A stretch of 64,000 nucleotides of DNA from JACDAN01 sp963842235 (GTDB lineage: Bacteria; Actinomycetota; Thermoleophilia; Gaiellales; Gaiellaceae). The stretch is from assembly GCA_963842235.1 (NCBI GenBank), contig CAWJFT010000001.1, forward strand, positions 806,001 to 870,000. Reading direction: 5' to 3'. Both the position numbers and the translations under genes were made by a program. A model generated the notes under the pieces. That model made no database searches. It saw only the letters and a list, made by a program, of their open reading frames with translations, and was not told the origin of the DNA. Of the stretch, positions 6,859 through 14,790 are shown piece by piece; the first letter of the stretch is position 1; each line of letters begins with the position of its first letter.

Positions 6859-9648
6859 GTGTCTGACCGTCGTTCTCACCTCATCCTGACCGGCTTCATC
6901 CTTGCGGCGCTGCTTGCCGTCGTCGCGATGGCGCTCCCGCAGTCGCCCATACACAGGAAGGTGAACCTCGGCCTCGACCTCCAGGGCGGCCTCGAGGTCG
7001 TCCTTCGCGCAGTTCCGCCCAAGGGTCACACCCTGACCACTTCGGACATGGACAGGTCGGTCGAGATCATGCGCAACCGCGTGGACAAGCTCGGCGTCTC
7101 CGAGCCCGAGATCCGCAAGCAGGGCAACGACCAGATCGTGATCCAGCTCCCCGGCGTGACGAACCCGGGCGACGCGCTCAGGCTGATCGGCAAGACTGCG
7201 CAGCTCTGGCTCTTCGACACGCAGGCGGATGCCGCCGAGCCGACGGCCACGACCCAGGGCTTCGTGACCGTGCTTCAGCCCTCGGACGATCTCTACCAGC
7301 TGCTGAAGTCGATTCAGGGCCAGGCGAAACAGGGCACGCCCGAGGAGTACTACCTCGTCGACCCGACTGCGCCGAAGGGCAAGCAGGTGCTCCTCGGCCG
7401 GCAGCCCCAGGACACGCAGGAACGGCTCATCCAGGCCTGGAAGGCGCTACCCGGAAACGCGGCCAAGCCTTTCCCGAAGCGCTTCAAGTTCTTCGCAGTG
7501 CCCCAGCACCGGATCGTCCTCAACTGCGGAATCGGAGAGCGCTACTGCCCGGGCGTGAACGAGGCGCCGCCGACGCGGAACTACTACTACCTCTTCAAGT
7601 TCGACCCCGACTCGAAGACGCACCCGATTCCGGAGATGACCGGCGCCGATCTGAAGCTGGACGGCACGCGACAGGACTTCTCGCAGACCGAGGGCCCGAT
7701 CGTCCTCATGCAGTTCACGGACAAGGGCGGCGACAAGTTCCACGAGATCACGCGTGACCTGGCAGCGCGCGGACAGACCGCCGCGAACCAGACCGGGAAC
7801 GACGCAGCGGCGCTGCAGAGCTTTGCGATCGTGCTCGACCGCGAGATCAAGTCGGCGCCGACCATCGATTGGAAGCAGAACCCGGACGGAATCGCCGGCG
7901 GCAGCGCGCAGATCACCGGCATCGGCGACGTCGGCGAGGCAAAGGACCTCGCGCTCGTCCTCCAGACCGGTGCGCTGCCCGTGGAGTTCGAGCAGATCGA
8001 CCGCACAGACGTCTCCGCGACGCTCGGAAAGGACTCGCTGAACGAGGCCAAGCGGGCCGCCATCGCCGGCCTCCTCGTCGTCGCGCTCTTCCTTCTGATC
8101 TTCTACCGGTTCCTCGGTGTCGTCGCGGTCGCGGGGCTCGCGATCTACGCCGCTTTCCTCTACGCCGCCGTGATGCTCCTCAACGTCACGATGACGCTGC
8201 CCGGCTTCGCGGGACTGATCCTCACGATTGGAGTCGCGGCAGATGCGAACGTGGTCATCTTCGAACGCATCAAAGAAGAGGTCCGCGCCGGAAAATCGGT
8301 GCGGGCCGCAATCTCCGCCGGGTACAGCAAGGGCTTCCACACGATCGTCGACGCGAACGTCGTCACCGCGATCACCGCCCTGGTGCTGTTCACGGTGGCG
8401 ACGGCGAGCGTGAAGGGCTTCGCCCTGATGCTCCTGATCGGTACGGCGATCTCGATGGTCACCGCGATCGCCGCGACACGAGCGATGCTCGGCCTGCTCG
8501 CCGGCTTCAGCTGGTTCGACAACCCGCGCTTCATGGGCGCGGCGGGGCAGCAGCACGGGAAGTGGCTGCAGATCGACTTCATGCGCAAGCGCTACATCTG
8601 GCTCGCGATCTCGGGCGCGGTGGTCGCGATCGCGGTCAGCTCGCTCGCTGTCAACGGGCTCAACCTCGGGATCGACTTCAGGGGCGGCACGCAGATCAAC
8701 TTCCAGACGGCGCAGCCTCAGGCGCTCGACCAGGTTCGCTCCGCCGCGGGCGAGCTCGGACAGGCGAACGCGGTCATCCAGGGCCGCGGCCAGGCGACGG
8801 ACGGGAAGTACTCGCGCTTCCAGATTCGGACGGAGGAGCTCTCGCGCACCGAGCAGGATCAGCTCTCACGCCAGCTGACGAGCCGGTTCGACGCGACGAT
8901 CCGCGGCGTCGACAATGTCTCCTCGAGCTTCGGACGCCAGATCGCGGAGGGCGCGATCATCGCGATCATCGTCTCGCTGCTTCTGATCGTCCTCTACACG
9001 ACGTTCAGGTTCGACTACAAGTACGCGATCCCGATCATCGCCGCGCTGGTCCACGACGTGATCATCACGGTCGGCGTCTACTCGCTGACCGGGCGGGAGG
9101 TGACGACGGCGACCGTTGCCGCGGTCTTAACCGTCCTCGGTTACTCGATCTACGACACGATCATCATCTTCGACCGCATCCGGGAGAACGTCCCGCTCAT
9201 GCGCCGCTCGTCCTTCGCGACGATCGCGAACGTCTCGCTGTGGGAGACGATCCGCCGCTCGTTGGCGACGACGTTCATCACGCTGCTCCCAGTCGCCTCG
9301 CTGTTCATCTTCGGCGGCGACACGCTGAAGGACTTCGCGTTCGCGCTGCTTGTCGGAATCGGGTCGGGCGCGTACTCGTCGATCTTCATTGCCGCCCCGC
9401 TGCTGACGATGTGGAAGGAGCGCGAGCCGGAGTGGGCTCGGAAGAAGCACCTCGACGAGGGTGTCCCGGAGGACGGCGCGGGCGCCGAGGTGGCGCTCGA
9501 GGCCGCGGAGTCGATCGCAGCGGCCGAGCCGGCGCCGGAGCTCCCGCCGCCCATCGCGGCGACCGAGCCGAAGGCCGTCAACGGGCAGTCGAAGCGCGAG
9601 CAGCGGCGACAGCGCAGACGCGCGCGCCCACATGGCCGAGCCCGGTAG
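6859..9648 (+). CDS. secDF: Fused SecD-SecF protein-export membrane protein
   Basis: A 929-residue fusion of SecD (about 1-560) and SecF (about 575-865), the proton-driven partner of SecYEG that pulls exported proteins across the membrane. The SecD half has one N-terminal helix, NLGLDLQGGLEVVL, the periplasmic P1 domain (MRNRVDKLGVSEPEI) and a C-terminal membrane block with TLPGFAGLILTIGVAADANV. The SecF half has LGIDFRGGTQINF and VLTVLGYSIYDTIIIFDRIREN. The C-terminal tail is Ala/Glu/Pro-rich, then very basic (SKREQRRQRRRARP), and overlaps the next gene by 17 bp. The start is GTG 6859. Fusion of the two halves is known in several lineages; the order fits the yajC gene upstream. Confidence 0.95.
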   Translation: MSDRRSHLILTGFILAALLAVVAMALPQSPIHRKVNLGLDLQGGLEVVLRAVPPKGHTLTTSDMDRSVEIMRNRVDKLGVSEPEIRKQGNDQIVIQLPGVTNPGDALRLIGKTAQLWLFDTQADAAEPTATTQGFVTVLQPSDDLYQLLKSIQGQAKQGTPEEYYLVDPTAPKGKQVLLGRQPQDTQERLIQAWKALPGNAAKPFPKRFKFFAVPQHRIVLNCGIGERYCPGVNEAPPTRNYYYLFKFDPDSKTHPIPEMTGADLKLDGTRQDFSQTEGPIVLMQFTDKGGDKFHEITRDLAARGQTAANQTGNDAAALQSFAIVLDREIKSAPTIDWKQNPDGIAGGSAQITGIGDVGEAKDLALVLQTGALPVEFEQIDRTDVSATLGKDSLNEAKRAAIAGLLVVALFLLIFYRFLGVVAVAGLAIYAAFLYAAVMLLNVTMTLPGFAGLILTIGVAADANVVIFERIKEEVRAGKSVRAAISAGYSKGFHTIVDANVVTAITALVLFTVATASVKGFALMLLIGTAISMVTAIAATRAMLGLLAGFSWFDNPRFMGAAGQQHGKWLQIDFMRKRYIWLAISGAVVAIAVSSLAVNGLNLGIDFRGGTQINFQTAQPQALDQVRSAAGELGQANAVIQGRGQATDGKYSRFQIRTEELSRTEQDQLSRQLTSRFDATIRGVDNVSSSFGRQIAEGAIIAIIVSLLLIVLYTTFRFDYKYAIPIIAALVHDVIITVGVYSLTGREVTTATVAAVLTVLGYSIYDTIIIFDRIRENVPLMRRSSFATIANVSLWETIRRSLATTFITLLPVASLFIFGGDTLKDFAFALLVGIGSGAYSSIFIAAPLLTMWKEREPEWARKKHLDEGVPEDGAGAEVALEAAESIAAAEPAPELPPPIAATEPKAVNGQSKREQRRQRRRARPHGRAR

Positions 9649-10000
9649 TAACGCCGCCTGGCGGGAGCTGGCGGAACGGATCTTCTTCTCCAGCGTCGGC
9701 GCCGTTGCACTGACAGCCGAGCGCGCGGATGCCCTCGCCGAGGAGCTCGCCGACCGGGGTCTCGCCCGCCGCGACGAAGCGAGGGCGCTGATCGACGACC
9801 TTTCCGCGCGCTGGCGCGGCGACGCCACGAGGATCGGTGAGAAGGCGGGGGCGACGCTCGAGATAATGTTCCGCGAGCTCGGCCTCGTGACGAAGGACGA
9901 ACTCGAGGAGCTCGAGCTTCGCGTCGCCCAGCTGGAGCACCGGCTGCGGCTCCTGGAAGAGCCCCCTATGAAGGACTCTCCGCCCCCCGTGCAACACTGA
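9632..10000 (+). CDS. Phasin-like small helical protein
   Basis: A 122-residue acidic protein from ATG 9632, overlapping the end of secDF. It contains AERIFFSSVGAVALTAERAD, ELADRGLARRDEARALIDDLSARWR and a C-terminal coiled coil (KDELEELELRVAQLEHRLRLLEE). That layout matches the small proteins usually annotated as polyhydroxyalkanoate-synthesis regulator phasin. No PHA genes are nearby, so the function may be different. It is followed after 4 bp by the UbiB-like kinase, and the two often travel together in actinobacterial genomes (from memory, not checked). The assignment to the phasin superfamily is moderate. Confidence 0.65.
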   Translation: MAEPGSNAAWRELAERIFFSSVGAVALTAERADALAEELADRGLARRDEARALIDDLSARWRGDATRIGEKAGATLEIMFRELGLVTKDELEELELRVAQLEHRLRLLEEPPMKDSPPPVQH

Positions 10001-10004
10001 TTTC

Positions 10005-11666
10005 GTGGCGCAGGCGCCTCCGCGAAGCCTAGGGCGCATCTCCGAGATCGCGCAGGTCGCGGTCCGGCACGGCTTCGGCTACTTCTTCCACCGCAACCGC
10101 CTGAGCGACCTCGTTCCGGGCGACGGGCAGCCGGCGGCCGAGGACCTTCCCTCCGAGCGGGGCCGCCACCTCCGCGAGCTCCTGGACGAGCTCGGGCCGA
10201 CCTTCGTCAAGTTCGGGCAGCTGCTCTCGATGCGGCCGGACGTGCTGCCGCCGGACATCATCGCCGAGCTGCGCGGGCTCCAGGACGACGTCTCGCCGTT
10301 CCCGTACGAGGAGGTCGAGGAGGTCATGATCGCCGAGCTCGGTCAGCCGGTCGAGCGGCTGTTCCGTGACTTCGATCCCGTCCCGATGGCAGCGGCGTCG
10401 ATCGGGCAGGTCCATCGGGCGACGCTTCCCAACGGACGGGAGGTGGCGGTCAAGGTCCAGCGTCCGGGAGCGCCGCGGCAGATCGAAGCCGATTTGAACC
10501 TCATGTACCAGGCCGCGCGTCTTGCCAAGGAGCGCGTCCGGGCCCTCGACTTCATCGACGCCCAGGCGCTGGTGGACGAGTTCGCGCGATCGATCCGCCA
10601 GGAGCTCGACTACCGCGGGGAGGCCCGGAACGCCGAGACCTTCCGAAAGAACTTCGCGGGCCATCCGCATGTCCGCGTTCCGCGGGTCTACTGGAGCTAC
10701 ACGCGCCCGCGCGTCCTGACCCTCGAGTACATGGAGGGCACGCAGCTCGCTGACGTCGAGGTGCTCGGCTGGACGCCCGAGCAGCGGCACCGGCTGGCCG
10801 AGGTGCTCACCGAAGCGTGGATGACGATGATCTTTCGCCACGGGTTTGTCCACGGCGACCCGCATCCGGCGAACGTCCTCGTCTTCGCCCCTGATCGCAT
10901 CGGGCTCGTCGACTTCGGCCTCGCCGGTCGGCTGACCGACGAGGACATCTCCAAGGCCACGGGCCTCTTCATCGACATCGCCCACGAGAACATCGAGGCG
11001 CTGCCGAAGCGCCTCGCCGAGCTCGGCGTCCGCTACCCGAAGGAGCGTGAGGAGGAGTTCACCGCGGAGCTCCGCGAACTGTTCTACCGCTACTACGGCG
11101 CGAGCCTGGCGGAGATCGACCCACAGCAGGTGATCCGTGAGGTCTTCGCGATGATCTACCGGATGAACCTGCGTCTCCCGACGCGGTTCGTGCTGCTCGA
11201 CAAGGCGATCGCGACGCTGGCTGCGGTCACCATGGAGCTTTCGCCCGAGTTCAACGTGTTCGAGGTCGCGAAGCCGTATGCGCGCAGCCTGCTGCTCGGG
11301 CGCTACTCGCCCGGGCGGATCGCCTCGCGGGCTCGCCGTGAGTCGATCAACATGGCGCGGATCGCCAGTGAGTTGCCGTACCAGGTGCACGACATCCTCG
11401 AGGAGGTTCGCGACGGCCAGATCGAGGTCGGCTTCGTCCACAAGGGCCTCGACGAGTTCATGGGCAAGCTCGATGTCGCCTTTAACCGGCTCGTCATCGC
11501 CCTCGTCGTCGCCTCGGGCCTCATCGGCTCGAGCCTGATCGGGATCTTCGCTGAGAACGGGCCTCAGCTGCTTGGGCTGCACGTCTTGTCGGTCGTCGGC
11601 TTCATCGTCTCCGGGGTCCTGGGCCTTTGGCTTCTCTGGGGCGTTATCAGAAGCGGACGGCTCTAG
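10005..11666 (+). CDS. UbiB/ABC1-family atypical kinase (AarF-like)
   Basis: A 553-residue protein starting at GTG 10005. The family-specific motifs are present: LGPTFVKFGQLLSMRPDVLP (KxGQ), AAASIGQVHRATL (Ala-rich nucleotide loop), VAVKVQRPG (Lys), GFVHGDPHPANVLV (catalytic loop) and LVDFGLAGRL (metal-binding DFG). Two C-terminal membrane helices (RLVIALVVASGLIGSSLIGIF and the final stretch) anchor it. UbiB proteins have ATPase activity and support isoprenoid quinone biosynthesis or lipid-linked functions; in a menaquinone-using actinobacterium the substrate is uncertain. It closes the secDF-phasin-ubiB run. Confidence 0.92.
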   Translation: MAQAPPRSLGRISEIAQVAVRHGFGYFFHRNRLSDLVPGDGQPAAEDLPSERGRHLRELLDELGPTFVKFGQLLSMRPDVLPPDIIAELRGLQDDVSPFPYEEVEEVMIAELGQPVERLFRDFDPVPMAAASIGQVHRATLPNGREVAVKVQRPGAPRQIEADLNLMYQAARLAKERVRALDFIDAQALVDEFARSIRQELDYRGEARNAETFRKNFAGHPHVRVPRVYWSYTRPRVLTLEYMEGTQLADVEVLGWTPEQRHRLAEVLTEAWMTMIFRHGFVHGDPHPANVLVFAPDRIGLVDFGLAGRLTDEDISKATGLFIDIAHENIEALPKRLAELGVRYPKEREEEFTAELRELFYRYYGASLAEIDPQQVIREVFAMIYRMNLRLPTRFVLLDKAIATLAAVTMELSPEFNVFEVAKPYARSLLLGRYSPGRIASRARRESINMARIASELPYQVHDILEEVRDGQIEVGFVHKGLDEFMGKLDVAFNRLVIALVVASGLIGSSLIGIFAENGPQLLGLHVLSVVGFIVSGVLGLWLLWGVIRSGRL

Positions 11667-11737
11667 TTCGAACGCCTGTCGATTTCTCGGCACAGATTTG
11701 CGCGAAAGGACATCTGGTTCCGCGCTGAGGGCGTTGG

Positions 11738-11743
11738 TAGCTT
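11738..11743 (+). promoter_or_regulatory. -10 element TAGCTT of the orphan regulator
   Basis: TAGCTT ends 7 nt before the ATG at 11751, the spacing seen for many first genes in this window, which predicts a leaderless transcript. No convincing -35 is visible. Confidence 0.4.
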
Positions 11744-11750
11744 CGCCGGC

Positions 11751-12398
11751 ATGTCGAATGCCCTGCTACTCGCCGAGCCTGAGCCCGCGACTCGCGGATT
11801 TCTCGAGCGCCACCTGAAGCAGGACGGCTTCGAGGTCGTCGAAGCCAACGACGGAGACGCGCTGGCGCTGCTCGATACTGCGCGGCCGGATCTCGTGCTC
11901 ACCTCGGAGGCGCTCGCCGCCGACCTGTGCCGGCGTGCGGCCGACGTCCCCGTGATCGTGCTGGGACGACCGGACGCCGACGCCGTCGACAGGGTGCGCG
12001 CATTCGACGGCGGGTGCGACGACTACGTGGGACGGCCCTTCCACTACGAGGAGCTGCTGGCTCGGATCCGGGCGGTGCTGCGCCGAGCCTCGCCGCCGGA
12101 GAGCGACTGCATCCAGGTCGGCACGCTGGTGATCGATCGGGCCGCGCGGCGTGTGACCGTGGCCGGTCAGGCGGTTCCTCTCGCGGCCAAGGAGTACGAG
12201 CTGCTCCTCAAGCTTGCCCGCGAGCCGAAGCGGGTCTTCACAAAGGAGCAGCTCTTGAGGGACGTCTGGGGCTTCCGCTCGCTCGGCCGAACGCGCACGT
12301 TGGACTCGCACGCTTCGAGGCTGCGGCGGAAGCTCGCTGCGGCGGGCGGCGACCTCGTTCGCAACGTCTGGGGGGTGGGCTATTCGCTGACGGATTAA
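11751..12398 (+). CDS. Orphan OmpR-type regulator with degenerate receiver
   Basis: A 215-residue protein with receiver and winged-helix domains. The effector half is normal (LAAKEYELLLKLA, RTLDSHASRLRRKL, NVWGVGYSL). In the receiver, the position of the phospho-accepting Asp is S52 (PDLVLTSEAL), the acidic pair is reduced to AEPEP, the conserved Thr is replaced in VIVLGRP, and the Lys of the KP motif is R95 (YVGRPF). Normal aspartyl phosphorylation is therefore unlikely, and no histidine kinase is adjacent. Such atypical receivers are known to act by constitutive dimerisation or ligand binding. The gene is flanked by ubiB upstream and is convergent, with no gap, on the methyltransferase gene. 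Confidence 0.88.
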   Translation: MSNALLLAEPEPATRGFLERHLKQDGFEVVEANDGDALALLDTARPDLVLTSEALAADLCRRAADVPVIVLGRPDADAVDRVRAFDGGCDDYVGRPFHYEELLARIRAVLRRASPPESDCIQVGTLVIDRAARRVTVAGQAVPLAAKEYELLLKLAREPKRVFTKEQLLRDVWGFRSLGRTRTLDSHASRLRRKLAAAGGDLVRNVWGVGYSLTD

Positions 12399-12962
12399 CT
12401 AAATAGGCGCATGCTCGAGGTCGAGCAGGAGGCGCTTACGTTCCAAGCCGCCGCCGTAGCCCACGAGGCTTCCGGTCGACCCGACCACCCGGTGGCACGG
12501 GAGCACGATCGGGACCGGGTTGCGGTTCATGATCGTCCCGACGGCGCGGGCGGCCTTTGGCCGGCCGCTGCGAACCGCGAGCGAGCCGTAGGTCGTGACC
12601 TCGCCGTAGGGCACACGGGCGAGGTGCTCGAGGACGACCCGTGAGAACTCCGAGCGGCCGCGTAGGTCGACCGGCAGGTCGAAGTCGTGGCGCCGGCCCT
12701 CGAAGTACTCGTCCAGCTCCCGCTTGACCGGGTCGAGCGGACGCGGTGTGCGCAGCACCCGCGAGCCGAACGAGCGGGCGAGCTCCTCGATCTGGCGCTC
12801 CGGCTCGGGGTCGTAGGAGATCCGGCAGAGGCCGAGCTCGGTTACGGCAACGAGCAGCGGCCCGACCGGCGTGTCGGCGATGTCGTAGGAGACGTCGACC
12901 AGTCCGGCCGCGGCGGCAGCGTCGCGGAACCGCTGGTCGAGCGCCTCGGGGACGGCGTTCAT
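12399..12962 (-). CDS. ogt: Methylated-DNA--protein-cysteine methyltransferase
   Basis: A 187-residue suicide enzyme that takes the alkyl group from O6-alkylguanine in DNA. The active-site motif VLPCHRVVGSTGSLVGYGGG is intact, with the acceptor Cys in PCHR and the helix-turn-helix region RVPYGEVTTYGSLA upstream. The N-terminal domain is about 90 residues, as in Ogt rather than the larger Ada fusion. ATG 12962 overlaps the stop of the sigma-factor gene (ATGA), so it is translationally coupled downstream of that regulator. This suggests the sigma factor controls, or is made together with, alkylation repair. Confidence 0.94.
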   Translation of the reverse strand: MNAVPEALDQRFRDAAAAAGLVDVSYDIADTPVGPLLVAVTELGLCRISYDPEPERQIEELARSFGSRVLRTPRPLDPVKRELDEYFEGRRHDFDLPVDLRGRSEFSRVVLEHLARVPYGEVTTYGSLAVRSGRPKAARAVGTIMNRNPVPIVLPCHRVVGSTGSLVGYGGGLERKRLLLDLEHAPI

Positions 12963-13423
12963 GTCAGCCTCCTTCGGAGCCGGCGCACTCCCGAGGAGGC
13001 CGCCTGTCGGGCGGCGTCCTCGCTGGAATCGAGCGCGTCGGCGATCTGGTCGTAGGGAAGGTCGTAGCCGTACCGAAGCACGACGGCGGCGCGCTCCTTG
13101 TCCGGAAGCTCGTCGGCGAGGTGCTCGAGCTGCGCATAGGCGGGCCGCTCGGATTCGCCGGCAGGCTCGTCGGCCATCGCTGCCTCGGGACGGCGTCGGC
13201 GGCTCTCGTCGACGGCGACCCGCGTGGCGATCGTGAACACCCACGCCTTCAGGTGCCGGCCGTGCCGCAGGCTCGGATAGCCGCGCAACGCGCGGAGGAA
13301 GGTCTCCTGGAACGCATCCTCGGCGCGCTGGCCCCCGAGGAGGCGGACGAGGTGCGCGAAGACGGCTGCGCGCTGCTCCTCGTAGAACCGCTCGAATGGC
13401 GGAATACTCACGACTTCCATCAT
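12959..13423 (-). CDS. ECF-type sigma-70 family RNA polymerase sigma factor
   Basis: A 154-residue protein (start ATG 13423; a second ATG follows directly). Region 2 is recognisable in AEDAFQETFLRALRGYPSLR and LKAWVFTIATRVAVDESRRR. Region 4 is seen in LPDKERAAVVLRYGYDLPYDQIADAL with the recognition helix AARQAASSGVRRLRRR. No region 1.1 or 3 is present, which is the ECF architecture. An adjacent anti-sigma factor is missing; instead the stop overlaps ogt. It is divergent from the PfkB kinase, with 33 bp between the starts. The frame is open further upstream, but homology begins after the chosen start. Confidence 0.88.
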   Translation of the reverse strand: MMEVVSIPPFERFYEEQRAAVFAHLVRLLGGQRAEDAFQETFLRALRGYPSLRHGRHLKAWVFTIATRVAVDESRRRRPEAAMADEPAGESERPAYAQLEHLADELPDKERAAVVLRYGYDLPYDQIADALDSSEDAARQAASSGVRRLRRRLT

Positions 13424-13456
13424 TCTCTTCAACGTGCAGGTCGGGGAGGCTGTGAG

Positions 13457-14278
13457 ATGAAGACTGCGGTCGTTGGCCACCTCGAGGTCGTGGAGTTCGC
13501 GCGGGTCGAGCACGTGCCGCGGCCGGGGGAGATCATCCATGTCCGCGAGAGCTGGAGGGAGCCTGCCGGCGGCGGGGCGGTCGCGGCGGTTCGGATCTCA
13601 GAGCTGACGGACGAGGCCATCTTCTTCACCGCCTTCGGGGACGACGAGCTTGGGCACCGCGCCGAAGCGAAGCTGCGAGAGGCTGACATGCGGATCGAGT
13701 GCGTCTACCGTGACGAGCCGCAGCGACGCGGTTTCACGTTCCTGGACGACGACGGCGAGCGGACGATCAGCGTGATCGGGCGAAAGCTCGCGCCTCACGG
13801 AGACGATCCGCTGCCCTGGAACGAGCTCGATGACACCGGCGGGGTCTACTTCACGGGCGGCGATCCGGCAGCGCTCCGGCAGGCCCGCCGCGCCCGCGTG
13901 CTCGTCGCGTCTGCACGTGAGCTTGCGACGCTCATAGAGGCCGCCGTCGAGCTCGATGTGCTCATCCAGAGCGGCAGCGACGCGGGAGAGCGCTACCAGC
14001 CCGGCGACCTTGATCCGCCGCCGAGGATGGTTGTAACCACCGAAGGCCGGGGAGGAGGTCAGTTCGTAGCCGGCGACCACGAAGGCCGGTGGGAAGCTGC
14101 GCCGCTTCCCGGCCCGCCCGTCGACGCCTACGGAGCTGGTGACAGCTTCGCGGCGGCGCTCGCGTTCGCTCTCGGCGAGGGCCGGACGACGGACGATGCC
14201 CTTGCCTTCGCAGCGCGCTGCGCCGCCTACGCCTTGACGGTTCGAGGCGCCTTCGACGGCCGCTTCACGCTGAGCTGA
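13457..14278 (+). CDS. PfkB-family carbohydrate kinase
   Basis: A 273-residue ribokinase-fold protein beginning at ATG 13457 behind a good GGGGAGG ribosome-binding site. The C-terminal signature PVDAYGAGDSFAAALAFALG contains the catalytic Asp and the anion hole GAGD. The N-terminal half has the typical AVVGHLEVVEFARV and AAVRISELTDEAIFFTAFGDDELG segments. The substrate (sugar or nucleoside) cannot be assigned; the usual GG substrate-binding dipeptide is present as GGG in EPAGGGAVAA. The frame extends far upstream across the sigma gene on the other strand, but that part is antisense and not homologous. Confidence 0.88.
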   Translation: MKTAVVGHLEVVEFARVEHVPRPGEIIHVRESWREPAGGGAVAAVRISELTDEAIFFTAFGDDELGHRAEAKLREADMRIECVYRDEPQRRGFTFLDDDGERTISVIGRKLAPHGDDPLPWNELDDTGGVYFTGGDPAALRQARRARVLVASARELATLIEAAVELDVLIQSGSDAGERYQPGDLDPPPRMVVTTEGRGGGQFVAGDHEGRWEAAPLPGPPVDAYGAGDSFAAALAFALGEGRTTDDALAFAARCAAYALTVRGAFDGRFTLS

Positions 14279-14300
14279 CCGGCCACGTTTCTCTTGCAGA

Positions 14301-14340
14301 GTGGGGAATCGTGGTCTAAAGTGGGGCGAAGTGGGAGAAG
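14301..14340 (+). promoter_or_regulatory. Four phased MraZ-binding repeats over the dcw promoter
   Basis: GTGGGG (14301), GTGGTC (14311), GTGGGG (14321) and GTGGGA (14331) repeat every 10 bp, one helical turn. MraZ is known to bind direct TGGGN repeats separated by 5 nt upstream of mraZ. A possible promoter (TTGCAG at 14294 and TCTAAA at 14315) lies inside the array, so MraZ binding would block transcription of its own operon. Confidence 0.85.
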
Positions 14341-14355
14341 TCTGATGACTGGTCC

Positions 14356-14790
14356 ATGCTCCTCGGCGAATTCGAGCACACAATCGACGACAAGAACCGG
14401 CTCACGCTTCCGGCCAAGTTCCGGGAGGAGCTGGCCGAAGGCGTCGTCGTCACCCGAGGCATGGACGGCTGCCTCTATGCCTACCCGCGAGGCGACTGGA
14501 TGGAGCGTTTCCAGTCCCGTGTCGGTGGGCTCGATCCGCTCAGCCGCGAGGGCCGCAAGCTCCAGCGTCATTTCTTCTCGGGCGCGGCCGAGGCCGAGGT
14601 GGACAAGCAGGGAAGGATCATGATCCCCGCGCCGCTCCTTCGCTATGCCGGCCTCCAGCGGGACGTCGTCGTAGCCGGAGTGCACGACCACCTCGAGATC
14701 TGGGATCGCGAGACCTGGCGGCGGGAGCTCAACGAGGTGGAAGGGAGTGCGGAGCATGTTGCCGAGCGTCTTGCAACCCAGCGCGACTGA
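14356..14790 (+). CDS. mraZ: Transcriptional regulator MraZ
   Basis: A 144-residue protein with two SpoVT/AbrB-like repeats: GEFEHTIDDKNRLTLPAKFREEL with VTRGMDGCLYAYP at the N-terminus and AAEAEVDKQGRIMIPAPLLRYAGL at the C-terminus. The DxxxR motif is present in both halves (DDKNR, DKQGR). MraZ forms ring-shaped oligomers and represses the dcw operon through upstream repeats, which are visible here. ATG 14356 lies 15 bp after the last repeat. The gene overlaps rsmH by 35 bp in another frame, so the two are translationally linked. Confidence 0.96.
   Translation: MLLGEFEHTIDDKNRLTLPAKFREELAEGVVVTRGMDGCLYAYPRGDWMERFQSRVGGLDPLSREGRKLQRHFFSGAAEAEVDKQGRIMIPAPLLRYAGLQRDVVVAGVHDHLEIWDRETWRRELNEVEGSAEHVAERLATQRD

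Noticed and set aside
14301..14340. Short tandem repeats as a CRISPR-like array
   Set aside because: The units are 10 bp with no spacers and lie before mraZ; they match MraZ boxes.
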